Shown piece after piece: positions 31,083-41,323 of a stretch of DNA of 64,000 nucleotides. The stretch spans positions 4,463,951-4,527,950 of the forward strand of contig SDUX01000001.1 of assembly GCA_008729055.1 (NCBI GenBank), written 5' to 3'. The number at the start of each line of letters is the position of its first letter. Position 1 is the first letter of the stretch. Both the position numbers and the translations under genes were made by a program. The stretch comes from Pyropia haitanensis. Lineage: Eukaryota; Rhodophyta; Bangiophyceae; Bangiales; Bangiaceae. Under the pieces are notes generated by a model. The model did no database searches, was not told the DNA's origin, and saw nothing but the letters and a program-made list of their open reading frames with translations.

Positions 31083-31672
31083 GTGGCCACCGCCACCTTT
31101 CGCGCGCTCGTCAATGGGGTGCTATACGGGCGGCTGGGGCGGGGGGAGGCCGCCACCGACGTCGCCGCCGCCGCCCCCGCCGCCGCCGTCGGAGACGCTG
31201 CCGAGCGGGGCTTGACCATCCCCGCCGGCGGCGGCGGCGGCGGCGGCGGCGGAGGCGGGCGTGGCAACGGCGGGGAGGCGTCGGTGGCGGCAGGCGTGGC
31301 CAGTGGTGGCTGCGGCATCGGTGGTGGTGGCGGCGAGGAGGGGCGGGCGGCCAAGCGGCCGCGGTCGACGCGCGGCCGCGCCGGCGGTGGCGACGGCGGC
31401 AACGGCGGCGGTAGAAACGGCGGCGGGGATGGGAATGGGGATCGCCGCGCCCCCCCCCCCCGCGGCTGACGCCCGCCCAGTTCCTGGCCGTCGCCGTTGC
31501 CGTGCAGGACGTGCGGCCCGACGTGCGGCTTGGGGTGGCGGCCAAGGTCGCGCGCGGGGTGCGCTGGGCCGCCGCGCTTGTGCTCGGCGCGGTCGACCCA
31601 GACCCGGTCAACGCGGGGGTGCTGCGGGGGCTGCTGGGGGGGGTCATCGCGGGGCCCCCTATAACATCTTGA
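31083..31672 (+). CDS. HEAT-like downstream segment, frame-disrupted
   Basis: In the frame of the preceding acidic tail, just past its TAG, lies KAAVATATFRALVNGVLYGR, then a Gly-rich basic stretch (AAKRPRSTRGRAG). After a run of about 13 C at 31450 the coding-like frame becomes LTPAQFLAVAVAVQDVRPDV, continuing RLGVAAKVARGVRW to a TGA at 31670. The D-x-V-R...K helix pair resembles HEAT repeats of PDS5 or condensin D subunits. It may be the 3' part of the CAP-D3-like gene or a separate gene. The coding-like GC-rich sequence stops abruptly at about 31655. Confidence 0.4.
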
Positions 31673-32204
31673 TATATTGAAAACCCCCAAAAATCTTCCC
31701 AAGGCATAGGGAGTTAGCCCCTTTTTGTGTGTTGCTTATGGTGGTTTTCCAAAAAGTGACTTGTCAGATGGCTGGAGGAAACCCGAAGCAGAAACCCGAA
31801 GTGCCTCAGAAGCACAATCCGAGCCGGTGTCGAGACTCTCACGGCGCGTTTGATCGATGACAGTTCTACCTCCTTTCCTCTCTCGATGCTTCTTCCGGCC
31901 TTCATTCCCGCTTCAGAGGCCCAGTGAAGGCTACTTTTCGGGTTCTCGTTTGCTGTGAGTTGATCGTTTTAGAAACTCGAAAATTGAAACGGACTTACCC
32001 CTAGTAGAGCATTCGGGTTCTTAGTTGATCCGCCCATGGGAGCCCGTGAGGGACGGTCGGTGAATTTGGTTCTCCTCAAACCATGTTGGTAATTCAGAAA
32101 CCCGAGGGCAGCGTCAGGCGCCGTCAGGCGACCCCCCCTCGCAGTTGCCTGCAGGGCCGGTTTGGACGTCTTTGGGCTCATTGGTGGAGCGACAAGCGAG
32201 CTGC
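31673..32204. other. A/T-richer block of unknown nature
   Basis: Composition changes sharply at about 31655 from over 75% GC to ordinary or A/T-rich (ATATATTGAAAACCCCC). No ORF, TIR or LTR structure could be defined. It may be a decayed insertion that truncated the HEAT-like gene. Confidence 0.35.
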
Positions 32205-33019
32205 TCAAAGCTCGCCCATTGGCTGTGGAAGCGCCACGTCTGCTGTCGTGGGAGAGCCGAAGCACGTGCTAGGTCGCTCTTGACAGAGATCTCGAGTGAC
32301 AGGTCCACCCGCGGACTTGGGCACTGCGCTGCACCCTCTCGCCGCTGCCTTCTCCGCCCCCCGGCCACCACGGCGGGCACCGGCGCCATTCCCCCCCCCC
32401 CCCCAGCCTCCCCCCTTTCCCCCCCCTGACCAGATCCGCTTGCGGTCAGCGCCCGGGCAAGATGCCCCTCGCGGCGGGCCACTCGCAGCTCGACTAGATG
32501 CGGCTGACGGCGACGACGCCGCGATACTGGGGCCCCACCACCCACACCCCCGCCGAGCTATCCGCCCTCCGGTCCGGAATTGCAGGCGGCTGCTCATGCC
32601 TCGGAGCAGGGGGTAGCCGCGCACCCCCCCACATGCCGTCCGCGCGGCATTGAGAGCGCCATCAAACGGGGTCTTTGCAATGCGATGGAGTACGTAAAGT
32701 GGCAGCGGTTGCGGGCTGCACTGCGCGTTCGTACAGTGGGCGACGCCGGTGGTCAAGGCGTCCCCACTGGAGAGTGACACGAGTATCTTGCAGACGGGAC
32801 AAGACATGTACGCCTCGCCGTCGAAGAAAGCTATTCGACTGCGCCCGTAAGAGATAGCCCATGCCGCAAACGTCCAGATGGCCATGTGCCATTGCTCCGA
32901 TACGACCTCCGTCGTACGGTCCTCGTTGTTGTCGAGGTGTCGGCTGGCGCGCAAGTATTCCTCCAGTAGGCAACCGGTGCGGCTGACGCATCTCCACCTA
33001 TCGGAGCTACCATTCAAAC
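32205..33019 (-). pseudogene. 3' part of an unknown gene split by the LTR element
   Basis: The minus-strand frame enters from the retrotransposon boundary at 33019 with GLNGSSDRWRCVSRTGCLLE. It continues through a Trp-rich stretch (MAIWTFAAWAISYGRSRIAF) and a zinc-knuckle-like CPVC...HCTNAQC cluster, and passes into Gly-rich low complexity before a stop at 32205. Its 5' part lies beyond the element at 49124-49975 in the same frame. The CxxC...HCxxxxC arrangement could bind zinc. I do not recognise the family. Confidence 0.6.
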
Positions 33020-33024
33020 CATGT
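33020..33024. repeat. 5-bp target duplication of outer LTR element (CATGT)
   Basis: CATGT precedes the 5' LTR here and follows the 3' LTR at 49124-49128, as expected for a Ty3/Gypsy integrase. Confidence 0.9.
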
Positions 33025-33545
33025 TGTGACAAACCCCAAATCTGGGTTTGAATATTCGGAGCAAGTGGCTCAGAATTGAGATTGGATTTCACCCGACCCA
33101 TGAGTGAAATATTCCGATTTCAGCTCGAAATTCCGACTGGGACTTTCGGCACCCCATTTGCAGAGTATTGCAGTGGTTCGTATCTTGGGGATTTTTGCGC
33201 GGGAGCCAGACGGATTTCTACGCTTGCTTGCTTTGATTGTGGAGCCTTTTTATTGGGTGGTCTGAGTGTTCATTTTTTGCGTGTTTTGCGAGGGGTGTGC
33301 GCGCGCATGCGTGCACACGAGGGTTTATATGCGCGGGACAGCAAGGCGGGGAGGGCCCCCCTTGGCTGCCAAGTAAACTCCGTCTGGCTCCGACACATCT
33401 TGTTCGTGCCTTGGCGAGTCGGCCACTCGTCACACGCAAGTCGCGTGTTGGTGTTGCACGGGTTGCTTCCGGTGTTCCAAGTTGGGACCCGAGCGTGCGT
33501 GTTCCGCCCCCACAAGTTGTGGGTCGGCGTAGCCGTACTGCTACA
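33025..33545 (+). repeat. 5' LTR of outer element (521 bp)
   Basis: It begins TGTGACAAACCCC and ends TGCTACA. A 7-bp inverted repeat CAAACCC/GGGTTTG lies at its start. ORFs inside it occur identically in the 3' copy and are not genes. Confidence 0.93.
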
Positions 33546-33911
33546 GTTGGTGGATCAGCGGGGGAGAGGACATCGACTCGGAGTCCCCTCCTTTGGTGGG
33601 GAAACTGAGTTGGTTTCTCTCCCCCTACGGCACCGTGACTTCGGGCCGTCTCATCGACTCCCCCTCGTACTCCGAGGTTCGCGGGGCGACAAGGTGAGCG
33701 TCCGGAGTTCGGACGGGGACACGGAGTAACGACCCCTCACCGCTTTCGTCGCGTAAGCGGAGGGGCGGTTGTGTTCCGTGCTCCCACGCCGACGATCCCC
33801 GACTCTGGGCACCGTAACGTCATTTTGGTGACTCAACTCGAGTCCCGGAGTGATGGCGGGCGCGGAAGACTCTCCCGCCGCGCCGTTTGTACCTGGGGAG
33901 GGGGAGCGGAT
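33546..33911 (+). other. Leader of outer element
   Basis: TTGGTGGATCAGCGGGGG follows the LTR directly and is the candidate primer binding site; I cannot name the tRNA. An ATG at 33853 opens a frame toward gag, which the nested insertion at 33917 interrupts after about 21 codons. That frame and the gag frame differ by one base across a C6 run on the far side of the inner element. Confidence 0.5.
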
Positions 33912-33916
33912 GCGTC
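33912..33916. repeat. 5-bp target duplication of inner element (GCGTC)
   Basis: GCGTC is repeated at 41283-41287 on the other side of the nested element. Confidence 0.9.
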
Positions 33917-34777
33917 TGTGAGGCACCACCCACACACGGGCAGCCCTCAACGTACTGGCGCCGGTGTCAGCAACCCGTGCACCAATGAGGATGCCGGGCG
34001 CGGGGAAGGTGACGGGTGGGATGACGGTGATGGGGGTGGGGAAGAGGATGGGCGTGACGTCGGTGAGGGTCGAGGGGGTCGAAGGTAAAGGAGGTCTTTG
34101 TGTCTCTGTCTGTGGTTGTTCCCCCGAGGTCTCTCCCGGTGGCGCCCACACTCACGCATTATATACCCCCAGGGGGGCACCCAGGGTGCCCCAAAGCATG
34201 CAATTGCCCGTCGTGCCGGTGGACGGCACCAAAGCTCTCAAAACAAAGCATGGGCTCTCAGAACAAAGCAAGGGTGGGCGTGTGCGCCCCAAGGCGCCCC
34301 ACCAGAAAGCCCCAAACGGGGGGGGGACGGTGTGCGGCGCTCGTAGCGCCGCGCGGCTGGCCCCACGCGCCATTCGACCCGAAAAGCCTCAGAGGCGTGT
34401 AAGCAGACGCCAGTCTTCGGGTCGAATATCTCCCGTGGGTCAGCAAGTCTTGTCGCTCCCATTGGTCCACGGGGAGATTGTTCCGGCTTGCTGACGCGTC
34501 AGAGATGTGGCTCGTCTTTTGGTCCGTTAGTCCGTTGATCCGTTGGAGACTGTACCCGTCGGCAGATGAGTCAGGGTAGTGTCGGTTAGCCAATCCGCGG
34601 CTCCCGTGCTGACCGTCCGTTAGTAGTAGATTATCGGACGGACACCGCGGCATGCCCCAGATTACTTTGGAGTTGATGCGTCTTGGAAGGAGTTGGCTGA
34701 GAAGGACAGGGAAGGAGAGGCCCCAGTCCTTATCCCCTAGGCTCCAGTCTTGGGGATTTAAGGGGCATAACCTTACA
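33917..34777 (-). repeat. 3' LTR of inner element (861 bp)
   Basis: On the plus strand it reads TGTGAGGCACC...CCTTACA. It matches 40422-41282 base for base where compared. Confidence 0.93.
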
Positions 34778-34790
34778 CCTCCCCCCCCTT
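34778..34790 (-). other. Polypurine tract of inner element
   Basis: On the minus strand AAGGGGGGGGAGG abuts the 3' LTR. The pol stop codon (TAA, 34789-34791) overlaps its first bases. Confidence 0.8.
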
Positions 34791-37700
34791 AGGACGCGCG
34801 GCGCAGGAAAGCGTCCAACACCTCAGGTGCGTTCGCAAGGTCTTGCTTGGTCAGCCAGGAGTTCTCGCTGACGTCACAGCCTTTCCACTTGACCAGGTAC
34901 TGTAGTCGTCCACGGCGCTTTCGTGACCTTATGATGGAGTCGACTTCGTACTCGACAGAACCGTCCGGAAATGCCACCGGAGGCGGAACGGGAGGAAGTC
35001 GGCCATAAGGATCAGCGCGGTACGGCTTCAGCAAGCTCGCATGAAAGGCGTTGTGAACCTTGCGATCGAGCACCGCTTGGGGAAGATCCAGGCGGAACGT
35101 CACATCGTTGATACTCTCAGTGACGCGGTACGGTCCTGAGTACTTGGGCATCAGCTTGCGAGCGCCTTGGAAAGCATCTGGCATAAGGTGTTTGGTACTT
35201 AGTAGCACCAGATCGTCCACGGCGATCTTGCAAGGTCGGCGATGGCGATTTGCGTACGCCGAGCGCGCCTCATTTGCACTCTTGATGGCTGAGATGGCAG
35301 TCTCTTGAGCATGTTGGAGACCGCTTAGCCAGTCAGACACTGCAGGCATGCTTGACTCTGAGTTTTCGAGGATGTCCATTGGTACCGTCTTAGGTTCGAA
35401 TCCGTAGTTCAGGAAGAAAGGGGAGTACGTTGTAACAGCATTTGGCGACCGGTTGTAGGCTACTTCGGCAGCAACCAGAAAGAGGTCCCAATCGCCTTGG
35501 TGATGGTTGACAAAGTTTCGCAGGATTTCTTCGATCTTCTTGTTCATGATCTCAGTTTGTCCGTCGGTTTGCGGGTGGTACGCTGAAGAGGCCTTGATCT
35601 TGACCTTGAGAATCTCCGTGAGCGACTGCCAAAAGTTGGAGAAGAAAATGCGGTCCCTGTCGCAGACAACATCAGCTGGGAGTCCGTGGTGTCGATAGAC
35701 GTGATCATGGTAGAGCTGAGCTGCGACTGGCGCCGTACAGTCTGGCTTCATAGGGGCGAGGCGAATCATCTTGGAGAGGCGGTCGACAACGACGTAAATC
35801 CCGTTGTGGCCTCTTGGAGTCAGAGGAAGAGGCGTGATAAAGTCCATGGAGACACTTGCCCATCGTTGGCTCGGGGGGTCCAAGGGTTTGAGGTGACCCA
35901 GAGGTGAATGGGTGCTAGCCTTGTTCCGCTGGCACAAATCACATGTTTGTACGTATCTTTGGATGTCTTTCCGCATTGTCTTCCAGTAGTACTTGGAAGA
36001 GATAACCTTGGTTGTTTTCTTGACTCCCATGTGCCCTTGGCACGGGACATCATGGTAGTCGTGGAGTAGTCTTTGGCGTAGAGTACCGACGGGGATACAC
36101 GTACGGTCACCTCGTTTCAACAACCTCATGTGTAGCCGGTAGGGAGATACCGGGTCTTTGACTAGGTCGGCAAACTCGGGGTCCGCGTCGTACTCTTGTC
36201 TTAAGGTGGCAAGGTCTTGGTCACTTTGGTTGATGGTCATGAGGTTGTTGATTTCAGTTTTCTTGGGGAGTTCTTCAATGGTCTTGGTCAGCACGCGACT
36301 AAGAAGGTCTTGATTGGGGGCGTGCTTGTCGGGAGCATCTTGTGGCTGCCTGGAAAGGGCATCAGCTACGGGGTTCGAAGTGCCCTTGATTGGGACAATC
36401 TTGAACTGGAACTGGTCCAGAAACTCCAGCCACTTGACTTGGCGATCGTTCAGCTTCTCTTGGGTGCTTAGGTATCTCAGGGACTCATGGTCGGTGTGGA
36501 CCTCAAAGGGTCTTCCGTAGAGGTAGCAGCGCCAATGCCGGATAGCTTGTACGACTGCAAGCAGTTCTCTTTCACGAATGCTGTAGCGCTGCTCGTGGAT
36601 GTTGAGGGTTAACGAGAAGTACGCCACTGGACGCCGTCCGCGTCCATCATCTTGCTCAAGGACTGCGCCCACAGCATACCCGCTGGCATCTGTAGACACG
36701 TAGATTGGGTATCTCTTGTCGAAAGGCCTTAGCACCGGTGCGCTTGTCGTTAGGTCCTGCAGCTGCTCAAAGGCTTTCTGGGCGTCGGGTGTCCACTCGA
36801 AGTCGACATTCCCAGTCAGCCTCGTTAGCGGCGTAGCTACGGCAGCCATTCCCTTGATGAATCTTCGATAGAAGTTGACCATACCGAGGAAAGATTGTAC
36901 ATCCTTTTTGCTCCTCGGTGTTGCCCACGTACGGATGGCTTGGACCTTGTAGTCTTCCATAGAGAAGCCTTTCTCGGAGATGACGTGGCCAAGGTAGTCC
37001 ACAGTAGTTCGAGCGAAGTGGCACTTGCTCAGCTTGGCGTAGAGCTTGTGTTCTTGTAATTTCTCGAGTGCTAATCGTAGGTGCTTGAGGTGATCGTCGT
37101 AAGTTTCGCTGTAGACTAGGATGTCGTCGAGGTAGACACAGATGAAGTCGTACAGATAGGGTCGGAAGACATCGTTCATTAGGTTCATGAAGACCGCGGG
37201 TGCATTTGTCAGACCAAAGGGTACGACGGTGAACTCATATAATCCGTACTTGGTTCGAAACGCCGTCAAAGGTATTGTTTCTGGGTCAAGGCGAATCTGG
37301 TGATAGCCAGAGCGGAGGTCGATCTTTGTAAAGTACTTGGCCTTTCGCAGTTGGTCAAAGATGTCGTCGATGCGTGGTAGTGGGTACGCGTTCTTGATAG
37401 TAGCCTTGTTCAGGGCCCTGTAGTCGATGCACATTCGCCAGCCACCGTCCTTCTTCGCCGCAAAGAGGACGGAAGAGCCCCACGGTGAGGTGCTTGGTTG
37501 GATGAATCCCTTCCTTATGAGGCCGGCCAGTTGAGTCTTGAGTTCTTCGAGCTCCCATTCGGCTAGTCGGTAAATTCCGCTACGACGCGGTTGGGCGTCA
37601 TCGGTCAGCTTGATGCTAAATTTGTGACTGCGCTCAGGAGGGAGTCCGTCGGGGAGCTCGTCTGGGAAGACGTCAGCGTACTCTTTGAGAATCTCTTGAA

Positions 37701-38325
37701 CTTCTTTCTTGTCTTCGCCTTGTCCCATCGTAATGGCGTTAATGTCGAAGGTGCTAGAGGGATCTTCCGACTGCAGGTAGATGGCAAAAACAGGGCACCT
37801 TTGAACGAGGTCCCGAGCAAGGCGTTGCCGACTGATCAGAGCTTCGGGCTTCTTGAGGGAGGCAGTGATAGAAATGTTCTTGTGGTTGAACTTGAAGGAG
37901 ATCTTGTTTTTCTTGTTGTTGATTTTGGCGTCCTTGTCATCGCGCCACTTCTTTCCCAGGATGAGGTCGTACGCGCTCAATTCACAAACAGCAAACCGAA
38001 GTCGCTCTTGGTACGGTCCGATGTGAATCTCAAGAGGGTCAACGGTTTCAGCGAGGACATGGGAGCGGCCATCGGGCATGCTTGCCGCGAAGTCCGTTCC
38101 TTTCGTTTTCACATGCAAGGAGGTAACGAGGCGCCTTGAGACGACGTTGATGGGAGATCCGTCGTCGAACAGCACCTTAACAACTTTTCCATTGACAGAA
38201 GCAGTAGAAAGCAGAAGCCCGAGTCGCGGGCCTTCAAATGGTGACGACATATTTTCAGGAACCGAAGGAGCGTCTTTCACAGATGTTGAGGATTGTTGCT
38301 GCTTCAGTTCCGCTGGCCTTTTGGG
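34789..38325 (-). CDS. pol: Inner element Pol (protease, RT, RNase H, integrase, chromodomain)
   Basis: The polyprotein is expressed by -1 frameshifting from gag; the pol frame opens only at the slip site (38325) and has no suitable ATG before the protease. Counting from codon 38280: retroviral-type protease with [10 protein letters not shown] (about residues 37-46; DDG instead of the usual DTG); RT with [13 protein letters not shown] and [11 protein letters not shown] (about 380); RNase H with [14 protein letters not shown]; a zinc-binding H-x-H-x-C-x-C domain ([13 protein letters not shown], then CDLCQR); an integrase core with [20 protein letters not shown] and the Glu in [10 protein letters not shown]; and a C-terminal chromodomain ([16 protein letters not shown], then [16 protein letters not shown]) near 34870-34960. 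All catalytic residues are present and there is no internal stop, so it may be functional. The chromodomain places it in the chromovirus branch. Confidence 0.93.
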   Translation of the reverse strand, partial: PKRPAELKQQQSSTSVKDAPSVPENMSSPFEGPRLGLLLSTASVNGKVVKVLFDDGSPINVVSRRLVTSLHVKTKGTDFAASMPDGRSHVLAETVDPLEIHIGPYQERLRFAVCELSAYDLILGKKWRDDKDAKINNKKNKISFKFNHKNISITASLKKPEALISRQRLARDLVQRCPVFAIYLQSEDPSSTFDINAITMGQGEDKKEVQEILKEYADVFPDELPDGLPPERSHKFSIKLTDDAQPRRSGIYRLAEWELEELKTQLAGLIRKGFIQPSTSPWGSSVLFAAKKDGGWRMCIDYRALNKATIKNAYPLPRIDDIFDQLRKAKYFTKIDLRSGYHQIRLDPETIPLTAFRTKYGLYEFTVVPFGLTNAPAVFMNLMNDVFRPYLYDFICVYLDDILVYSETYDDHLKHLRLALEKLQEHKLYAKLSKCHFARTTVDYLGHVISEKGFSMEDYKVQAIRTWATPRSKKDVQSFLGMVNFYRRFIKGMAAVATPLTRLTGNVDFEWTPDAQKAFEQLQDLTTSAPVLRPFDKRYPIYVSTDASGYAVGAVLEQDDGRGRRPVAYFSLTLNIHEQRYSIRERELLAVVQAIRHWRCYLYGRPFEVHTDHESLRYLSTQEKLNDRQVKWLEFLDQFQFKIVPIKGTSNPVADALSRQPQDAPDKHAPNQDLLSRVLTKTIEELPKKTEINNLMTINQSDQDLATLRQEYDADPEFADLVKDPVSPYRLHMRLLKRGDRTCIPVGTLRQRLLHDYHDVPCQGHMGVKKTTKVISSKYYWKTMRKDIQRYVQTCDLCQRNKASTHSPLGHLKPLDPPSQRWASVSMDFITPLPLTPRGHNGIYVVVDRLSKMIRLAPMKPDCTAPVAAQLYHDHVYRHHGLPADVVCDRDRIFFSNFWQSLTEILKVKIKASSAYHPQTDGQTEIMNKKIEEILRNFVNHHQGDWDLFLVAAEVAYNRSPNAVTTYSPFFLNYGFEPKTVPMDILENSESSMPAVSDWLSGLQHAQETAISAIKSANEARSAYANRHRRPCKIAVDDLVLLSTKHLMPDAFQGARKLMPKYSGPYRVTESINDVTFRLDLPQAVLDRKVHNAFHASLLKPYRADPYGRLPPVPPPVAFPDGSVEYEVDSIIRSRKRRGRLQYLVKWKGCDVSENSWLTKQDLANAPEVLDAFLRRAS
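38258..38325 (-). promoter_or_regulatory. -1 ribosomal frameshift signal between inner gag and pol
   Basis: On the minus strand the slippery heptamer C CCA AAA (38325-38319) is in the gag frame. A 7-nt spacer follows. Then GGAACTGAAG (38311-38302) can pair with CTTCGGTTCC (38267-38258), a 10-bp stem with one U-G pair and a 34-nt loop. A TAA three codons upstream in the pol frame and the gag TGA at 38304 confine the shift to this window. Confidence 0.8.
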
Positions 38326-39182
38326 CAGTCCTTAGCCATGTGTCCTTTCTCGCGACAGCGAAGGCAGAGACCCTCGCGCATGCAGCGCTGGCGTTCGTCT
38401 GGCGTCAGCTTTTCGATCTTGATGCTGGAAATGTCCATCGGGACAACGCCCATCGTCGGTGGCTTGCCAGAAGTGCTGTTAACATTGCTGGTGATACGGG
38501 ACACTCCAGCCTTGGCCGCTTCCACGCGCAGGGCGTCCGTCATCAGTGATTCAAGATCGGTGTACGTCTTGAGGCACAGTGCCTGCCAGATGTCGCGCTT
38601 CAGGCCTCGGCTATAGCGGTCGATCTTTTCCGCTTCGGTGATGTCCGGGATGTCCAAGAGGACGCTCAGGAAAGTCCTGTTGAACGTCCCGACGTCCTTG
38701 ATTTGGCGCCATGAGTGCAGCTTGTCCCGCGCCGCCTGCGTCTTGTTCAGAGGGCTGAAGCGACGGATGAGCGCAGCCCGAAAGGTAGCCCAGTCGGGGA
38801 CCGCCGTCGTCCGACTGTAGGTATGCCACCAGGTGAACGCTTCACCGTCCAGGTAGGTGCAGGCGATCCGACACGCTTCGTCAGGGTCAGTCAGTCGCAC
38901 ATATGAGTCCATGTGCGAGCACCATGCTTCAATTGTCCCGGGCTTGCCAGAGAACAGTGCGGGCTTATTCGGCCTCGCAGTCGTCGCGCCTCCACTCGAG
39001 GCCTTAGCCTTGGCGTCGGACAGCTGTTTCTTGGCGTCCGCCAATTCAACCTTATGAGCCTCGAGCTCGGCGCTCATCTGCGAGACGAACGCTGTAAGTT
39101 GATTCCATGACTCCGCGGAGGGTGCGGTTGAGGCCGTTCCCGGATTAATCGGGCTTACAGTCGCAGGATTCGGGGGGTCCAT
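38304..39182 (-). CDS. gag: Inner element Gag
   Basis: I start at the ATG at 39182 (292 residues); the frame is open further upstream without a better Met. Residues about 30-80 are an Ala/Glu helix (coiled coil). The capsid-like retrotransposon gag domain follows, containing [20 protein letters not shown], then [11 protein letters not shown] and [21 protein letters not shown] single CCHC zinc knuckle [14 protein letters not shown] sits at the C-terminus, ending within the frameshift window. The size and order are typical of Ty3/Gypsy gag. It packages the RNA and forms the particle. Confidence 0.9.
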   Translation of the reverse strand: MDPPNPATVSPINPGTASTAPSAESWNQLTAFVSQMSAELEAHKVELADAKKQLSDAKAKASSGGATTARPNKPALFSGKPGTIEAWCSHMDSYVRLTDPDEACRIACTYLDGEAFTWWHTYSRTTAVPDWATFRAALIRRFSPLNKTQAARDKLHSWRQIKDVGTFNRTFLSVLLDIPDITEAEKIDRYSRGLKRDIWQALCLKTYTDLESLMTDALRVEAAKAGVSRITSNVNSTSGKPPTMGVVPMDISSIKIEKLTPDERQRCMREGLCLRCREKGHMAKDCPKGQRN

Positions 39183-39546
39183 TGCGTCCTGGGTGAGGTC
39201 CGCAACAATCAAATTAACCCAACAGATCCGGTTTGACTTACTCCGGCAGAGCACGGGGCAAGTCTTACAAGATGTGCAAGTTAATTTGACCAAGCAAAAT
39301 AGTGCTGCACTAGCTCTGGACAAGCGTGGCCGTCGTGGCTACCACGTTTCCAAAGATGGACAACACTATTTGATGGGTCACAAGCGATGCGATGAAGCAG
39401 AATTCGAAGACTCAAATCACGCAATCGGATTTTCCCGCCGGCCGCCGCGCACGGGCCCGAGTCGGGTCGTGCCGGATTTCCACGCGGGGGGATCAAAGGG
39501 GGAAAATCGCGTCTCTTGCACAGATCCTGGGGGGTGTTGCGAGGTG

Positions 39547-40402
39547 TCAGTCGGTGCGGCGCGCCAGCGTGCGGTGGTGATCCTTGCCACGCTGGTGGCG
39601 TTCGAAGTGCTCGACCGTCTCAAATTCGCGATCGCACACGTCGCAACGAGGGCGGGTCGCTGGACGGTTGACCGTATTGCGGTGGCGCCGCGACCAGCGA
39701 TGGTCGCGCAGCACTGTCAGGCTGTTGCAACGCACACCGCACGGCTTGCAAACGTATTTGCCCTTGGGGATGGTCTTGGCAATCCGGCGCTGCTCTCGCT
39801 GCTCTGCTGCGCGCGCGGTCGTCGGTCGGATGTGGCCGATTCGTGGGGCCGGCGGCGCGATGTAGCGCCGGGCCGGATCCTGCGCGGGCAGCAGCAGGCG
39901 CCGGTTGGCTGGGACCGCCGGTCCTGACGTGGCCGGGCCCTTACCCTTGCGCGAGAGGGGGGGCTTGGATGCGGCTGGCGCCGCCGATGCGGCCGTCGCC
40001 GCCACAGAGGATGACGTGGATGCGCCCGCCGGGGTGCCACGTGCCGCCGCGGTGTCGCGCGCCGCCGCGGTGCCGCGCGCCGCCGGGGTGCCGCGCGCCG
40101 TCGGGGGGCGCGCCGTCGCCGCCGAGGAAGTCGGGGCGTCCGCCAACGCCGAGGAAGAAAATTCCGAACCTGATTTGGCACTCACTGGGTTTCGACAATC
40201 AGTCGACCAAAAGAAAAAAACCGTGACAGGGGCCACCAGGGCAGTGTCAGGGCAGTGTTCTTTCGGTGTGATTCGTGGAACCCGCTGCGTTCGTATTACA
40301 ATGCCCGAGGCACGCCGAACACAGGGGGCAGCACGAGTGCACAAACACAGGGAGGGCCAAATCCAGGACGGAATCGCAACGTCACCGCCAAGAGGAAGTC
40401 AA
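39547..40402 (-). CDS. Extra zinc-finger ORF between 5' LTR and gag of inner element
   Basis: The frame is open from a TGA at about 40403 to a TGA at 39547, up to about 284 codons, but contains no ATG. Translation may start at a non-AUG codon or after splicing from a leader ATG. The middle is Ala/Arg/Pro-rich with repeats (TPAARGTAAARDT). The C-terminal third has two fingers: YVCKPCGVRCNSLTVLRDH followed by RWSRRH, and RCDVCDREFETVEHFERHQ followed by RGKDH. Each is C-x2-C-x12-H-x5-H, the spacing of JAZ/U1-type C2H2 fingers that often bind double-stranded RNA or DNA. Standard Ty3/Gypsy elements have no gene here. It could be a captured host gene acting on the element RNA or on integration. Function is inference; the fingers are seen. 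Confidence 0.6.
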
Positions 40403-40421
40403 ACTATCTGAAGCTACCACA

Positions 40422-41282
40422 TGTGAGGCACCACCCACACACGGGCAGCCCTCAACGTACTGGCGCCGGTGTCAGCAACCCGTGCACCAATGAGGATGCC
40501 GGGCGCGGGGAAGGTGACGGGTGGGATGACGGTGATGGGGGTGGGGAAGAGGATGGGCGTGACGTCGGTGAGGGTCGAGGGGGTCGAAGGTAAAGGAGGT
40601 CTTTGTGTCTCTGTCTGTGGTTGTTCCCCCGAGGTCTCTCCCGGTGGCGCCCACACTCACGCATTATATACCCCCAGGGGGGCACCCAGGGTGCCCCAAA
40701 GCATGCAATTGCCCGTCGTGCCGGTGGACGGCACCAAAGCTCTCAAAACAAAGCATGGGCTCTCAGAACAAAGCAAGGGTGGGCGTGTGCGCCCCAAGGC
40801 GCCCCACCAGAAAGCCCCAAACGGGGGGGGGACGGTGTGCGGCGCTCGTAGCGCCGCGCGGCTGGCCCCACGCGCCATTCGACCCGAAAAGCCTCAGAGG
40901 CGTGTAAGCAGACGCCAGTCTTCGGGTCGAATATCTCCCGTGGGTCAGCAAGTCTTGTCGCTCCCATTGGTCCACGGGGAGATTGTTCCGGCTTGCTGAC
41001 GCGTCAGAGATGTGGCTCGTCTTTTGGTCCGTTAGTCCGTTGATCCGTTGGAGACTGTACCCGTCGGCAGATGAGTCAGGGTAGTGTCGGTTAGCCAATC
41101 CGCGGCTCCCGTGCTGACCGTCCGTTAGTAGTAGATTATCGGACGGACACCGCGGCATGCCCCAGATTACTTTGGAGTTGATGCGTCTTGGAAGGAGTTG
41201 GCTGAGAAGGACAGGGAAGGAGAGGCCCCAGTCCTTATCCCCTAGGCTCCAGTCTTGGGGATTTAAGGGGCATAACCTTACA
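40422..41282 (-). repeat. 5' LTR of inner element (861 bp)
   Basis: This is the partner of 33917-34777. Just inside it on the minus strand TGGTAGCTTCAGAT is the candidate primer binding site; it begins TGG, as needed to pair with a tRNA CCA end. Confidence 0.93.
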
Positions 41283-41323
41283 GCGTCCCCCCTTCGGGCG
41301 GAGTACCCCCCAGGACGGGCAGC

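Larger units (their letters stand above)
33917..41282 (-). mobile_element. Inner Ty3/Gypsy chromodomain LTR retrotransposon with zinc-finger ORF
   Basis: This 7366-bp element lies in the minus orientation inside the outer element. Its 861-bp LTRs (33917-34777 and 40422-41282, offset 6505 bp) give identical translations in every ORF they contain, so they appear identical. Read on the minus strand the order is: 5' LTR, zinc-finger ORF, gag, -1 frameshift site, pol with protease, RT, RNase H, integrase and chromodomain, polypurine tract, 3' LTR. It is flanked by GCGTC. It must be younger than the outer element, which it interrupts. Confidence 0.93.

Noticed and set aside
33964..34653. ORFs of 131 and 176 codons inside the inner LTRs
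   Set aside because: They occur identically in both LTR copies and overlap on opposite strands; LTR sequence, not genes.
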